The notes: a model not told the origin generated them from the letters alone. Positions 1-11,239 are shown, numbered from the stretch's first letter. The stretch is 64,000 bases of DNA from Arthrobacter zhaoxinii (GCF_025244925.1 NZ_CP104275.1:2728001-2792000); one strand, 5' to 3'. Made by a program: numbers and translations.

Positions 1-970
1 GGTTGTGGCGTCCGCCTTCATCCTTGGACAGGATGTAGACGTTGGCCTCGAAGTCGGTGTGCGGGGTGATGGAACCCGGCTTTACGACAACCTGGCCACG
101 CTCTACGTCTTCGCGCTTGATGCCGCGGAGCAGCAGGCCACAGTTCTCGCCGGCCCATGCTTCGTCAAGCTGCTTGTGGAACATCTCGATACCGGTAACC
201 GTGGTCTTCTGGACCGGACGGATGCCGACGATCTCGACCTCGGAGTTGATGGCGAGGGTACCGCGCTCGGCGCGGCCCGTGACAACGGTTCCACGACCGG
301 TGATCGTGAAGACGTCCTCGATCGGCATCAGGAACGGCTTGTCCTTGTCGCGAACGGGGTCCGGCACGTTGTTGTCAACGGCTTCCATGAGCTCTTCGAC
401 GGCTGCAACCCACTTGGGGTCGCCTTCGAGAGCCTTGAGGCCGGAAACGCGGACGACGGGAGCGTTGTCGCCGTCGAAGTCCTGGGAGCTCAGCAGTTCG
501 CGAACTTCCATTTCCACGAGGTCGAGCAGTTCTTCGTCGTCAACCATGTCGGACTTGTTCAGTGCGACCAGCAGGTAGGGAACGCCAACCTGGCGGGCGA
601 GCAGAACGTGCTCGCGGGTCTGGGCCATCGGACCGTCGGTAGCGGCAACCACGAGGATTGCGCCGTCCATCTGAGCTGCACCAGTGATCATGTTCTTGAT
701 GTAGTCAGCGTGGCCGGGGGCGTCTACGTGTGCGTAGTGGCGCTTCTCGGTCTGGTACTCGATGTGAGAGATGTTGATGGTGATGCCGCGCTGGCGCTCT
801 TCAGGTGCAGAGTCGATAGCAGCGAAATCGCGCTTTTCATTCAGATCAGGGTACTTGTCAGCAAGCACCTTCGAAATGGCAGCGGTCAACGTCGTCTTAC
901 CATGGTCAACGTGACCAATGGTGCCGATGTTGACGTGCGGCTTAGTCCGCTCGAACTTTGCCTTCGCCAC
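1..970 (-). CDS. tuf: Elongation factor Tu (3' end outside window)
   Basis: EF-Tu brings aminoacyl-tRNA to the ribosome as a GTP complex. The minus strand gives a GTG start at 970 followed by [20 protein letters not shown] and the P-loop GHVDHGKT, which is the EF-Tu N-terminus. About 323 codons are visible, ending inside the protein because the gene runs off the left edge. A strong AGGAGG lies 5 nt before the GTG. It is the last gene of the str operon after fusA. A TAGACT box at 1037-1042 suggests an additional promoter of its own. The plus strand is also open over this region, but that reading is a composition shadow. Confidence 0.97.
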   Translation of the reverse strand, partial: MAKAKFERTKPHVNIGTIGHVDHGKTTLTAAISKVLADKYPDLNEKRDFAAIDSAPEERQRGITINISHIEYQTEKRHYAHVDAPGHADYIKNMITGAAQMDGAILVVAATDGPMAQTREHVLLARQVGVPYLLVALNKSDMVDDEELLDLVEMEVRELLSSQDFDGDNAPVVRVSGLKALEGDPKWVAAVEELMEAVDNNVPDPVRDKDKPFLMPIEDVFTITGRGTVVTGRAERGTLAINSEVEIVGIRPVQKTTVTGIEMFHKQLDEAWAGENCGLLLRGIKREDVERGQVVVKPGSITPHTDFEANVYILSKDEGGRHN

Positions 971-1036
971 GGGTTCCTCCTAGAGAGTTAGAAGACTCAA
1001 TCTCCAGCCGCGCTTTTCGCAACTGAAACTGATGTA

Positions 1037-1065
1037 AGTCTACTTGGGGCTGTTTATTTGATGAA
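1037..1065 (-). promoter_or_regulatory. Candidate tuf promoter
   Basis: On the minus strand a TAGACT -10 (1037-1042) lies 17 bp downstream of a weak TTCATC -35 (1060-1065), about 67 nt before the tuf GTG. A tuf-specific promoter inside the str operon would allow extra EF-Tu expression. This is a motif match only. Confidence 0.45.
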
Positions 1066-1111
1066 ATTGCCGATTTCCGCAGCAGCCTCGTAAGGCCGCT
1101 CAGTCTGGCTA

Positions 1112-1147
1112 TGCGCCCGGTCCGGGCCGAAGCCCGGACCAGGCGCA
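1112..1147 (-). terminator. fusA-tuf intergenic hairpin with UUCG loop
   Basis: In the minus-strand RNA, TGCGCC-T-GGTCCGGGC pairs with GCCCGGACC-G-GGCGCA around a UUCG tetraloop closed by C-G, giving 16 pairs with one G-U. No U tract follows. It may be a partial terminator, a processing site or an mRNA stabiliser between fusA and tuf rather than a full stop. Confidence 0.55.
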
Positions 1148-1189
1148 CACGGCGGGTGGTCCGGTCGAAACCGTTCCACCCTCCAAGTT

Positions 1190-3304
<2,115 letters not shown>

Positions 3305-3348
3305 GGTTTCTCCCTTTTTTGGTTGCTTCCGTCAACGGCGCTTATCCG

Positions 3349-3393
3349 GCTGAAGCCCTGCGGCCCGCAAAAGCGGGCCACAGGGCCTTCAGC
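3349..3393 (-). other. rpsG-fusA intergenic hairpin
   Basis: GCTGAAG and CTTCAGC close an outer stem, and GGCCCGC/GCGGGCC with an AAAA loop (plus sense) forms the inner stem. It sits in the 110-nt gap after rpsG. No U tract follows, so it is more likely an operon-internal regulatory or processing structure than a terminator. Confidence 0.45.
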
Positions 3394-3414
3394 GGCTGCC
3401 GTCAGCTTGGCGTA

Positions 3415-3885
3415 TTACCAGCGGTAGTGGGCGAAGGCCTTGTTGGACTCGGCCATCTTGTGGGTGTCCTCGCGGCGCTTCACAGCTGCACCAAGACCGT
3501 TGGAAGCGTCCAGGATTTCGTTGCGCAGACGCTCAGTCATCGTCTTCTCGCGGCGGGCCTTGGAGTAGCCGACCAGCCAGCGCAGAGCCAGTGCGGTTGC
3601 ACGGCCCGGCTTGACCTCGACGGGAACCTGGTAAGTAGCGCCGCCAACACGGCGGGACTTGACCTCAAGGCTCGGCTTGATGTTGTCCATTGCCTTCTTC
3701 AGGGCTGCAACCGGATCCTGTCCGGTCTTCTCCTGGGCGCCTGCAAGTGCACCGTAAACGATGCGCTCTGCGGTGGACTTCTTGCCGTCTACCAGAACCT
3801 TGTTGATCAGCTGCGTGACCAGCGGGGAGCCGTAGACGGGATCCAGTACGAGCGGCCGCTTGGGGGCCGGACCCTTGCGGGGCAT
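3415..3885 (-). CDS. rpsG: 30S ribosomal protein S7
   Basis: The 156-residue S7 binds the 3' domain of 16S rRNA and nucleates assembly of the small-subunit head. The start [10 protein letters not shown] matches bacterial S7, and the C-terminus ends [15 protein letters not shown] as expected. The in-frame reading extends upstream into rpsL, but the ATG at 3885 lies one base past the rpsL stop codon, so tight translational coupling is likely. It is part of rpsL-rpsG-fusA-tuf. Confidence 0.98.
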   Translation of the reverse strand: MPRKGPAPKRPLVLDPVYGSPLVTQLINKVLVDGKKSTAERIVYGALAGAQEKTGQDPVAALKKAMDNIKPSLEVKSRRVGGATYQVPVEVKPGRATALALRWLVGYSKARREKTMTERLRNEILDASNGLGAAVKRREDTHKMAESNKAFAHYRW

Positions 3886-3886
3886 A

Positions 3887-4261
3887 TTACTTCTTCTCCA
3901 TCTTCGCGCCGTAGCGGCTGCGAGCCTGCTTGCGGTTCTTGACACCCTGGGTATCGAGGGCACCGCGGACAATCTTGTAGCGGACACCGGGAAGGTCCTT
4001 CACACGACCGCCGCGCACCAGCACGATGGAGTGTTCCTGAAGGTTGTGACCCACACCGGGGATGTATGCGGTTACTTCGATGCCGCCGTTGAGGCGGACA
4101 CGTGCAACCTTACGCAGAGCCGAGTTCGGCTTCTTCGGGGTGGTGGTGTAAACGCGGGTGCAGACACCACGGCGCATCGGGCTGCCCTTAAGGGCAGGAG
4201 CCTTGGTCTTGGAGACCTTGGGTGAGCGGCCCTTGCGGACCAGCTGCTGAATCGTAGGCAC
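3887..4261 (-). CDS. rpsL: 30S ribosomal protein S12
   Basis: The 124-residue S12 acts at the decoding centre. It begins at GTG 4261 ([12 protein letters not shown]) with GGAG about 9 nt upstream; the longer in-frame reading beyond this is not S12-like. The lysines whose mutation gives streptomycin resistance are intact in the TTPKKPNSA and GRVKDLPG segments, so the gene looks wild type. It is the first gene of the str operon. Confidence 0.98.
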   Translation of the reverse strand: MPTIQQLVRKGRSPKVSKTKAPALKGSPMRRGVCTRVYTTTPKKPNSALRKVARVRLNGGIEVTAYIPGVGHNLQEHSIVLVRGGRVKDLPGVRYKIVRGALDTQGVKNRKQARSRYGAKMEKK

Positions 4262-4602
4262 TTTCGTGTTCTCCGTTTTTTCTCGAGATAATTCTCTGGT
4301 TGCCTCGTCCCGCTGCCGGCTGAGAGCCGAATCCGGAGCGACGCGCTTCAAGTCGTTGCCGCAATGCCCCGAGAAGTTCCGATATTCTCGCCGAAAGCGA
4401 CCGTAGGCGTGCAAAAGTGTGGCATTCGTTGCGCAAGGACCCCGCAACCCGGAAACAGGCCCGCCCATTCCTTACGGAATGCATTCCTCCGAGTATCTCT
4501 CCACGGAGGGCACGCGAGCGGCCTTCATCCACTGCCACACAAACAATTGGTTTTCAGTCTAGCAGACTTAACGCCTCCCCGAGGAAAGTGCGTGCAGCGT
4601 CA
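4262..4602 (-). other. str operon leader and promoter region
   Basis: This 341-base stretch between the IclR gene and rpsL contains no convincing gene. Read on the minus strand it holds a candidate extended -10 promoter at 4556-4564 and then a long 5' leader of about 290 nt before rpsL. Short open frames across it look like chance. Confidence 0.6.
4556..4564 (-). promoter_or_regulatory. Candidate rpsL (str operon) extended -10
   Basis: Minus strand TGCTAGACT combines a TAGACT -10 with an upstream TGN extension. It is the best -10 match between pcaR and rpsL. No good -35 is visible 17 bp upstream, as expected for an extended -10 promoter. Confidence 0.5.
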
Positions 4603-5385
4603 CTAACTGCGGGCGGCCAGGGCCGCGGTAATCGTGGCCGACGCCTGCTGCAGATGCGGCAGCACGCGGGCGGCCGCCTCTTCCAGCGTAAGCCCTGCCG
4701 TGGCCTGCATGGAGGTATTAAGTGCTGCCACCACTGTTCCCTGCGGGTCCAGGACCGGAACGGCCACGGAACGCAGCCCCAGTTCCAGTTCCTGGTCCAC
4801 AAGGGCCCAGCCCTGTTCCCGCACCTGCGCCACAGCGTCACGCAGGCGGTCCGGGTCCGTGACGGTGCGCTCCGTCAGGGGACGCAGCTGCACGGCGGAG
4901 ACGTAGTCCTCGAAGCGGTCCTCGGGAAGCCCTGCCAGCAGCACCCTGCCCATGGAGGTGGCGTAGGCGGGGAACCGGGTGCCCACGCTGATGCCGACGG
5001 TCATCAGCCTGCGGGTGTGGATGCGGGCAATGTAGACAATCTCGTCTCCGTCCAGCACGGACGCCGACGTGGATTCGGAGATCTCCCGGGAGAGGTCCTC
5101 CAGCACCGGCTGCGTGAGCTGGGGCAGGGACTGGCCGGACAAATAGGAGTACCCCAGCTGCAGCACCAGCGCCGTGAGTTCGAAGGTCCGCCCGTCGGTG
5201 CGGACGTAGCCCAGCTCCGTCAGCGTGAGCAGGAAGCGGCGGGCCGTTGCCCGGGTCAGTCCGGTGCGGCGGGAGACCTCGCTCAAGGTCATCTGCACGT
5301 GGTCGGCGTCGAACGCCCGGATCACCATCAGGCCGCGGGCCAGCGACTGAACGAACTGGTCGCTGGCCGGTGCCGTCTCGCTCAC
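4603..5385 (-). CDS. pcaR: IclR-family regulator of the pca operon (PcaR-like)
   Basis: A 260-residue IclR protein. An N-terminal winged helix (about residues 10-75, with SEVSRRTGLTRATARRFLLT as the recognition region) is followed by the effector-binding domain containing TSMGRVLLAG. The general shape matches the PcaR/PcaU/PobR group that senses protocatechuate or 3-oxoadipate. It starts at GTG 5385 with GGGAG 4 nt upstream, only 19 nt after pcaJ, so it is probably the last gene of the pca operon and feeds back on it. Likely targets are the palindromes at 12143-12178. The family is sure; effector and sign of regulation are inferred. Confidence 0.85.
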   Translation of the reverse strand: MSETAPASDQFVQSLARGLMVIRAFDADHVQMTLSEVSRRTGLTRATARRFLLTLTELGYVRTDGRTFELTALVLQLGYSYLSGQSLPQLTQPVLEDLSREISESTSASVLDGDEIVYIARIHTRRLMTVGISVGTRFPAYATSMGRVLLAGLPEDRFEDYVSAVQLRPLTERTVTDPDRLRDAVAQVREQGWALVDQELELGLRSVAVPVLDPQGTVVAALNTSMQATAGLTLEEAAARVLPHLQQASATITAALAARS

Positions 5386-5404
5386 ATGTCTCCCAAGGTG
5401 TCGG

Positions 5405-6070
5405 TTACTGCTGGCCGCCGGCCGCGGCGCGGATCAGCGGGATATCCATCTTTGCCGCCAGGTCTTCAAACGTGGTGCCGAAGGTCTCGCGGACATGGAC
5501 GCCGTCCTCCTTCAGCAGGAAGACCGCCTCACTAGTGTAAACGCGGGTGACGCACCCCACGCCGGTGAGCGGGTAGCTGCATTCCTTCACGAGTTTGCTG
5601 AGGCCGTCCTTGGTGAACAGGGACATCATGACGTAGACGTCCTTGGCGCCGGTGGCCAGGTCCATGGCGCCGCCCACTGCGGGGATGGCGTCGGGCGCGC
5701 CGGTGTGCCAGTTGGCCAGGTCGCCGGACGCGGAGACCTGGAACGCCCCCAGTACACAGACGTCCAGGTGCCCGCCGCGCATGATCGCAAAGGAGTCTGC
5801 GTGGTGGAAGTAGGCAGCACCGGGCAGCTCGGTCACCGGGATCTTGCCGGCGTTGATCAGGTCCGGATCCACCTCGTCACCGGTGGCTTCAGGCCCCATG
5901 CCCAGCATCCCGTTTTCGGTGTGCAGGGTGACGTTCTGCTCGGGCCGAAGGTAGTTCGAGACCAGGGTCGGCTGGCCGATGCCCAGGTTCACGAAGGACC
6001 CGGGGGCAATGTCCGCTGCCACCAGGGCAGCGAGGTCGTTCTTTCCCAGCTTTTCGGTTCCGTTGCTCAT
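5405..6070 (-). CDS. pcaJ: 3-oxoadipate CoA-transferase subunit B
   Basis: The 221-residue beta subunit of the transferase moves CoA from succinyl-CoA to 3-oxoadipate in the beta-ketoadipate pathway. NLGIGQPTLV and the ENGMLGMGP segment, whose Glu is the family's covalent CoA carrier, are present. Its ATG overlaps the pcaI stop by 4 nt (6067-6070), typical of a coupled heterodimer. A succinyl-CoA:acetoacetate transferase would look similar, but the surrounding pca genes decide the call. Confidence 0.93.
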   Translation of the reverse strand: MSNGTEKLGKNDLAALVAADIAPGSFVNLGIGQPTLVSNYLRPEQNVTLHTENGMLGMGPEATGDEVDPDLINAGKIPVTELPGAAYFHHADSFAIMRGGHLDVCVLGAFQVSASGDLANWHTGAPDAIPAVGGAMDLATGAKDVYVMMSLFTKDGLSKLVKECSYPLTGVGCVTRVYTSEAVFLLKEDGVHVRETFGTTFEDLAAKMDIPLIRAAAGGQQ

Positions 6071-6750
6071 GCTGCAGCCGGCGCTTTCTCCCGGTCCACG
6101 CGGACCAGGCTGTTGACGTAGATTCCCGGGGTGACCACGGCTTCGGGGTCTATCCCGCCGATGTCGACAATCTCCCGGACCTGCACAATGGCGGTCTTCG
6201 CCGCGGTGGCCATGATCGGGCCGAAGTTCCGGGCGGTCTTCCGGTAGATCAGGTTGCCTGCCTTGTCGGCGCGCAGTGCCTTGACCAGGGCGAAGTCCGC
6301 ATGCAGCGGAGTTTCGAAGACGTAGCCGCGGCCGTCGATCATCCGGGTTTCCTTGCCTTCGGCCAGCGGCGTGCCGTAGGCGGTGGGCGTAAAGAATCCG
6401 CCGATGCCGGCCCCGGCGGCGCGGATGCGCTCGGCCAGGTTGCCCTGGGGCACCAGTTCCAGTTCGATCTCTCCGGCGCGGTACTTGGCGTCGAAGATCT
6501 GCGAGTCGGACTGCCGCGGGAAGGAGCAGATGATCTTCTTCACCCGGCCGGCGCCGATCAGGGCGGCGAGGCCCTGTTCGCCGTTGCCGGCGTTGTTGTT
6601 GACGACGGTCAGGTCCTTGGCGCCCTGGCGCAGCAGCGCCTCGATGAGCTCCACGGGCTGCCCTGCCCGGCCGAACCCGCCGATCATGACGGTGGCGCCG
6701 TCATGGATGGGCGCGACTGCCTCATCGACGTCCTGCACAATGTTGAGCAC
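6067..6750 (-). CDS. pcaI: 3-oxoadipate CoA-transferase subunit A
   Basis: The 227-residue alpha subunit pairs with PcaJ. It shows the glycine-rich GATVMIGGFGRAGQP near the N-terminus and NNNAGNGEQGLAAL, both typical of CoA-transferase family I alpha subunits. It starts at GTG 6750 with AAGGA 5 nt upstream. It lies 32 nt after pcaF and overlaps pcaJ by 4 nt. Confidence 0.93.
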   Translation of the reverse strand: MLNIVQDVDEAVAPIHDGATVMIGGFGRAGQPVELIEALLRQGAKDLTVVNNNAGNGEQGLAALIGAGRVKKIICSFPRQSDSQIFDAKYRAGEIELELVPQGNLAERIRAAGAGIGGFFTPTAYGTPLAEGKETRMIDGRGYVFETPLHADFALVKALRADKAGNLIYRKTARNFGPIMATAAKTAIVQVREIVDIGGIDPEAVVTPGIYVNSLVRVDREKAPAAA

Positions 6751-6782
6751 GTTATTCCTTACGTCTTGTAGCGGCTGGATTC

Positions 6783-7982
6783 TTAGTTGGCGTTTTCGAG
6801 CACGACGGCGAGGCCCTGGCCCACACCGATGCAGATCGCGGCCACGCCCCAGCGCTCCCCCGATTCCTGCAGCCGGCGGGCCAGCGTCCCCAGGATGCGG
6901 GTGCCGGAGGCGCCGAGCGGGTGGCCGATGGCTACCGCGCCGCCCCAGGCATTGACGATGCCGGGGTCCACGTCCCAGGCGTCCAGGCAGGCCAGGGACT
7001 GGGCCGCGAAGGCCTCGTTGAGTTCGACGGCGCCGACGTCGCTCCAGCTGATGCCGGCCCGCTTCAGCGCGGTGTTTGCCGCCTCCACCGGGGCGTAACC
7101 GAAGAACTGGGGTTCATTGGCTGCGGCTCCGCGGCCTGCGATCCGGGCCAGCGGAGCCAGGCCAAGGATCCCGGCGGCGTTTTCGCTGCCCAGCCAGGCG
7201 GCGGAAGCGCCGTCGTTCAGCGGCGAGGCGTTGCCGGCGGTGACGGTGCCGCCTGAGACATCTTCGGAGGCCGGGCGGAAAACGGTGCGCAGCGTGGCGA
7301 GCTTCTCCACGGTGGAGCCGGCGCGGATGCTTTCATCGCGGTCCAGGTCCACACCGTCGACGGCGACCGTCAGGTTCGCGTACTTGCCCTCGTCCCAGGC
7401 CTTTGCGGCGAGGGCGTGCGAGGCTGCGGCGAACGCATCCTGGCGCTCACGGGTGATGCCGTACTTCTCGCGCAGCTGCTCGGTGGCCTCGCCCAGGGAA
7501 ACGGTCCATTCCTTCGGCATGGCGGGGTTGACCAGACGCCAGCCCAGGGTGGTGGAGGCTAGGGTCTGGTCTCCGGCCGGGTACGGTTTTTCGTTCTTGG
7601 GCAGCACCCAGGGGGCACGGCTCATGGACTCGACGCCGCCGATCAGCATCAGGTCCGCTTCGCCGGTGTTGATCTGCCGGGAGGCGATCAGTGCCGCGTC
7701 GAGGGACGAGCCGCAGAGCCGGTTGACCGTGGTGCCCGGGATCGAGGTGGGCAGGCCGGCCAGCAGGGTGGCCATGCGGGCCACGTTGCGGTTTTCCTCG
7801 CCGGCGCCGTTGGCGTTGCCGAAGACCACTTCGTCAATCCGCTCGGGGTCCAGGCCGGGGGCCCGGGACACGGAGGCCTTCAGGACCTGTGCGGCCAGAT
7901 CGTCCGGGCGGACTCCGGCGAGGGCCCCGCCGAATTTGCCGAAGGGGGTACGGACTGCGTCGTAGATATAGGCCTGGTTCAC
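6783..7982 (-). CDS. pcaF: 3-oxoadipyl-CoA thiolase
   Basis: The 399-residue thiolase cleaves 3-oxoadipyl-CoA to succinyl-CoA and acetyl-CoA, the last step of the pathway. The nucleophilic cysteine is C90 in NRLCGSSLDA. The catalytic His lies in AIGHPLGASG and the second Cys in AAICIGVGQG. It starts at GTG 7982 with AAGGAG just upstream. Gene order and length favour PcaF over a general acetoacetyl-CoA thiolase. Confidence 0.93.
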   Translation of the reverse strand: MNQAYIYDAVRTPFGKFGGALAGVRPDDLAAQVLKASVSRAPGLDPERIDEVVFGNANGAGEENRNVARMATLLAGLPTSIPGTTVNRLCGSSLDAALIASRQINTGEADLMLIGGVESMSRAPWVLPKNEKPYPAGDQTLASTTLGWRLVNPAMPKEWTVSLGEATEQLREKYGITRERQDAFAAASHALAAKAWDEGKYANLTVAVDGVDLDRDESIRAGSTVEKLATLRTVFRPASEDVSGGTVTAGNASPLNDGASAAWLGSENAAGILGLAPLARIAGRGAAANEPQFFGYAPVEAANTALKRAGISWSDVGAVELNEAFAAQSLACLDAWDVDPGIVNAWGGAVAIGHPLGASGTRILGTLARRLQESGERWGVAAICIGVGQGLAVVLENAN

Positions 7983-8039
7983 CGGTGCTCCTTGAACTGA
8001 AAAGCGGAAACTGGAAGAGGGGGAAGGGCTGCCGCCGGC

Positions 8040-8444
8040 TCAGGCCGCAGCGTCAATCTCCCGGAAGACGCCCTGGGCCACCTTGAAGGCGGAGTTGGCG
8101 GAGGGGACGCCGCAGTAGATGGCGGACTGCAGCACAATCTCCTTGATCTCGTCGCGGTCCAGGCCGTTGCGCAGCGCGGCGCGGACGTGCATGGCGAACT
8201 CCTCCAGGTGTCCGTGGGCAATCAGGGCGGTCAGCGTGACGGCGCTGCGCATGGTGCGCGGCAGGCCTGGACGGGTCCAGATGGTGCCCCAGGCGTACTG
8301 GGTGATCAGGTCCTGGAAGTCGGTGGTGAATTCGTCCTTGCCGGCGTTGGCCCGGTCCACGTGTTCGGCGCCGAGGACCTCGCGGCGCACTGCCATGCCC
8401 TCGTTGTATACGTCCTGCCGGCTCTTGTTGGCATCTGCGATCAC
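8040..8444 (-). CDS. pcaC: 4-carboxymuconolactone decarboxylase
   Basis: The 134-residue enzyme decarboxylates 4-carboxymuconolactone to 3-oxoadipate enol-lactone. It is a compact carboxymuconolactone-decarboxylase fold with a central LTALIAHGHLEEFAMHVRAA helix pair and the QSAIYCGVPSANSAF segment near the C-terminus. It starts at GTG 8444, 4 nt after the pcaD stop. It is a separate protein, whereas many actinobacteria fuse it to PcaD as PcaL. Confidence 0.93.
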   Translation of the reverse strand: MIADANKSRQDVYNEGMAVRREVLGAEHVDRANAGKDEFTTDFQDLITQYAWGTIWTRPGLPRTMRSAVTLTALIAHGHLEEFAMHVRAALRNGLDRDEIKEIVLQSAIYCGVPSANSAFKVAQGVFREIDAAA

Positions 8445-8448
8445 TGGG

Positions 8449-9261
8449 TTAGTTCCCTTCGAGGTACTGTGCGCCGAAGAAATCCTTCAGCAGTTCTGCG
8501 GTGGCCGCCGGCTGCTCCACCGGGACCAGATGTGCGGCGTCGTCGACGACGGCGGCGGTTCCGTTGGTTACGCGGTCGGCAATGAGCTGCGCGAACGACG
8601 GCGGCGTGACGGCGTCGTCGGCGCCGGCAACAGCGAGCACGGGGACCGTGATGTCCGCGAGGCGGTCTCGGACGTCAAAGCCCGCCAGCGCACGGCAGCA
8701 CAGGGCGTAGGAGAAGCGGTCTGCGTCCTGGAGCGAGTGCAGCAGGGCCGCTGCGGCGGCGGGCTCCCGGTCCATAAAGCCCGGCGCGAACCACCGCTGC
8801 CCCGAGCCCACCACCTGGGTGGGCGTGCCCTGGAGGCGCACCGTTTCGGCGCGTTCCTCCCAGGCGTCTGCGTCTCCGATCTTGGCGCCGGAACACAGGA
8901 CGGCCACGCCGTCGAACAGGGACCCGTGGTCCAGGCCCAGCTGCAGCCCGACGGCGCCGCCCAGCGATACCCCGGCATAGAAGACCGGGACATCCGCGGG
9001 AATATCTCCGGCGCTGCGGGCACCGGTCACCAGTGCGGCGACGGCGGACGCCAGATCCGCGATACTGAAGGGTTCCCCTGCAGCGGGGCTGGCGCCGTGG
9101 CCGGGCAGGTCCCAGGCAATGACCGTGAAGCTGTCCAGGGCGGCGGCAGCCCGGCTCCACAGCGGCATGGACGCGGTGCCCAGTGACGGGCCGGCAATCA
9201 GGACGGGGGCCGCGGGGCCGGCGTTGGAAAGGCGGGACGCCTTGATGGCGGGGATGCTCAT
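8449..9261 (-). CDS. pcaD: 3-oxoadipate enol-lactonase
   Basis: The 270-residue alpha/beta hydrolase opens the enol-lactone to 3-oxoadipate. The nucleophile elbow is GVSLGG with S99. WDLPGHGAS lies earlier, an acid residue is expected in AGADDAVTPP, and the catalytic His lies in DDAAHLVPVEQP. It starts at ATG 9261, overlapping the pcaB stop by 4 nt. There is no C-terminal decarboxylase domain; pcaC follows as its own gene. Confidence 0.92.
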   Translation of the reverse strand: MSIPAIKASRLSNAGPAAPVLIAGPSLGTASMPLWSRAAAALDSFTVIAWDLPGHGASPAAGEPFSIADLASAVAALVTGARSAGDIPADVPVFYAGVSLGGAVGLQLGLDHGSLFDGVAVLCSGAKIGDADAWEERAETVRLQGTPTQVVGSGQRWFAPGFMDREPAAAAALLHSLQDADRFSYALCCRALAGFDVRDRLADITVPVLAVAGADDAVTPPSFAQLIADRVTNGTAAVVDDAAHLVPVEQPAATAELLKDFFGAQYLEGN

Positions 9262-10670
9262 GCTGGAGGCTTTCCGGGGTAGGCAGCGGTGATCCGCTCA
9301 ATGAGGGCGGCGGCCTCCCCTAGGTATTCGGCGGGGTCGAGGACACTCTTGAGTTCCGCATCGGAAAGGACCTCCGGGGGAACCGCAGCGCGCAGCAATT
9401 CCTCGAAGGGCTCGCCGGAGGACAGCGAGCGGGCCACCGTGGCGGCGACGGTTTCCTTGCCGCGTCCGGGCACGCCGTCGTCGAGCAGGGGCGCCACGAC
9501 GGCCATGATCTTTTCACTGACCACTAGCGGTCCGGCGGATTCCAGGTTCCTGGCCAGGGCGTCCGTGGACACCTGCAGGCCTTCGGCCAGTTCGGCCAGC
9601 TTGGCCGCCGCTCCCCCGGCGAGGCGCAGCAGGGAGCGCAGGGCCTGCCATTCCACGTGCCAGGAGCCGCTGGGCCGCTCATCATCCGCGGCGGCGGCGG
9701 CGGCGTTGAGCTGCATGCCGTAGCCGGGGGCGGCCAGGGCTGCGCTGCGGATCAGGACGGACAGGACGGGGTTCTGCTTCTGCGGCATGGCGGAGGAGCC
9801 GCCGCGGCCGGCGGCGCGGGGTTCGGAGACCTCGCCGATTTCCGGGCGGCTGAGCAGCAGGACGTCGTTGGCAACCTTCCCGGCTGCGGCGGTGAAGTCC
9901 TGCAGGGCGGCCCCCAGGGCGGTCACCGGCAGCCGGTTGGTCTGCCAGGGTGCCACGGGGTCGGCCAGGCCGAGGCCGTGGGCCAGCCGTGCGGTGAGGT
10001 CGAAGGCAGTGATAGTTCCGCCGCCGGGTGCGGAACCGGCGGCCAGGGTGAGCGCCGCCAGCGTTCCGGAGGCACCGCCCCACTGCAGCTGGAGGTTGTC
10101 GGAGGCGGTGCGCAGCCCCTGGGCGGCGGAGCCGATGCCGTGCAGCCACTGTGCGGCACGCAGGCCGAAGGTGGAGGGCAGCGAGTGCTGGGTCAGGGTC
10201 CGGGCCACGCACAGGGTTGCGGCGTGGCGGCGGGCCAGGTCACCCAGGGCGGCCGCAGCGCGGTCTGCATCCGCCAGGACCGTGTCCAGGGCCCGGCGGG
10301 CCATCAGCATCAGGGCGGTGTCCATGATGTCCTGGCTGGTGGCACCGCGGTGGATCGCGGCCGCAGCCTTCGGCGAAACTTCCCGGGCCTGGGCACGGAG
10401 GTCCGCCAGCAGCGGGATGACGGGGTTTCCGCCGCCCTGTGCCCGCTCGGCGAGGGACGCGGCGTCGTACCGGGAGGCGTCGCTGACGGCCGCAACGGCA
10501 GCCGGAGCGTCCGGATCGGCCAGCCCGGCGGAGGCCAGCACGCGGACCCATTCCAGTTCCACGTCCAGGAGGGCCTGGAGCAGCTGGCGGTCGCCGGTCA
10601 GTTCCGCGGCCGGCGTTCCCGCCCAGGCCGGGGAGAGCAGTCCGTAGTCCGCACTGTCCGCTGCACCCAC
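9258..10670 (-). CDS. pcaB: 3-carboxy-cis,cis-muconate cycloisomerase
   Basis: A fumarase/aspartase-superfamily enzyme that lactonises 3-carboxymuconate. The superfamily signature GSSAMPQKQNP is present, as are RGATSQDIMDTA and the AQWLHGIG helix. The chosen start is GTG 10670, 2 nt after the pcaG stop, giving 470 residues; the frame stays open upstream through pcaG, but that sequence is not PcaB-like. The C-terminal extension after the lyase core is usual for PcaB. Confidence 0.93.
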   Translation of the reverse strand: MGAADSADYGLLSPAWAGTPAAELTGDRQLLQALLDVELEWVRVLASAGLADPDAPAAVAAVSDASRYDAASLAERAQGGGNPVIPLLADLRAQAREVSPKAAAAIHRGATSQDIMDTALMLMARRALDTVLADADRAAAALGDLARRHAATLCVARTLTQHSLPSTFGLRAAQWLHGIGSAAQGLRTASDNLQLQWGGASGTLAALTLAAGSAPGGGTITAFDLTARLAHGLGLADPVAPWQTNRLPVTALGAALQDFTAAAGKVANDVLLLSRPEIGEVSEPRAAGRGGSSAMPQKQNPVLSVLIRSAALAAPGYGMQLNAAAAAADDERPSGSWHVEWQALRSLLRLAGGAAAKLAELAEGLQVSTDALARNLESAGPLVVSEKIMAVVAPLLDDGVPGRGKETVAATVARSLSSGEPFEELLRAAVPPEVLSDAELKSVLDPAEYLGEAAALIERITAAYPGKPPA

Positions 10671-10672
10671 CG

Positions 10673-11239
10673 CTACGCTCCGGGGTAGGTGAGGAAGACG
10701 GTCTCGTCCTCGCCCTGCAGGCAGATGTTCCAGCGCAGGCCGCCGTCGGCTTCGCGGGCGGCGATCAGGGTGCGGCGGCGCTCCTCGGGCAGCGAGGACA
10801 GCAGCGGGTCGCGGGCCAAGGCCTCTTCGTCGTCCGGCAGGTACATCCGGGTGTGCAGCTTGTTCAGCAGGCCGCGGGCAAAGATGACGAAGGAAATGAA
10901 GGGGGCCGATCCCGCTTCCGTCGGACCCGGGTTCACCGTGGTGAAGGTGTAGTTGCCGGTGTTGTCGACGGCGGTGCGGCCCCATCCGGTGAAGGTGTAG
11001 CCGTCGCGGACCAGGGAGCCGGTCCGCTGCGGGATGTTCCCGTCGGCGTCGGCCTGCCAGATTTCGAGCAGCGCGTCCGGAATGGTGTCACCGGCGCCGT
11101 CGGTCACGGTGCCCTGCAGGCGGATACTGCCGGGCATGCCCGGGGGCAGCAGCTGGTTGTCCTTGTCGAAGGGGAGGGCGTAGCCGTAGAACGGGCCGAT
11201 GGTCTGGCCCGGGGTGGCGGTTAGCTTCTGCTCGCTCAT
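10673..11239 (-). CDS. pcaG: Protocatechuate 3,4-dioxygenase alpha subunit
   Basis: The 188-residue alpha chain forms the structural partner of PcaH in the intradiol dioxygenase. It shows TIGPFYGYALPF at the N-terminus, LLEIWQADADG, and a C-terminal LRWNICLQGEDETVFL strand. The alpha chain lacks the four iron ligands seen in PcaH, as expected. The ATG at 11239 shares one base with the pcaH stop (TAATG), so the two subunits are translationally coupled. Confidence 0.94.
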   Translation of the reverse strand: MSEQKLTATPGQTIGPFYGYALPFDKDNQLLPPGMPGSIRLQGTVTDGAGDTIPDALLEIWQADADGNIPQRTGSLVRDGYTFTGWGRTAVDNTGNYTFTTVNPGPTEAGSAPFISFVIFARGLLNKLHTRMYLPDDEEALARDPLLSSLPEERRRTLIAAREADGGLRWNICLQGEDETVFLTYPGA

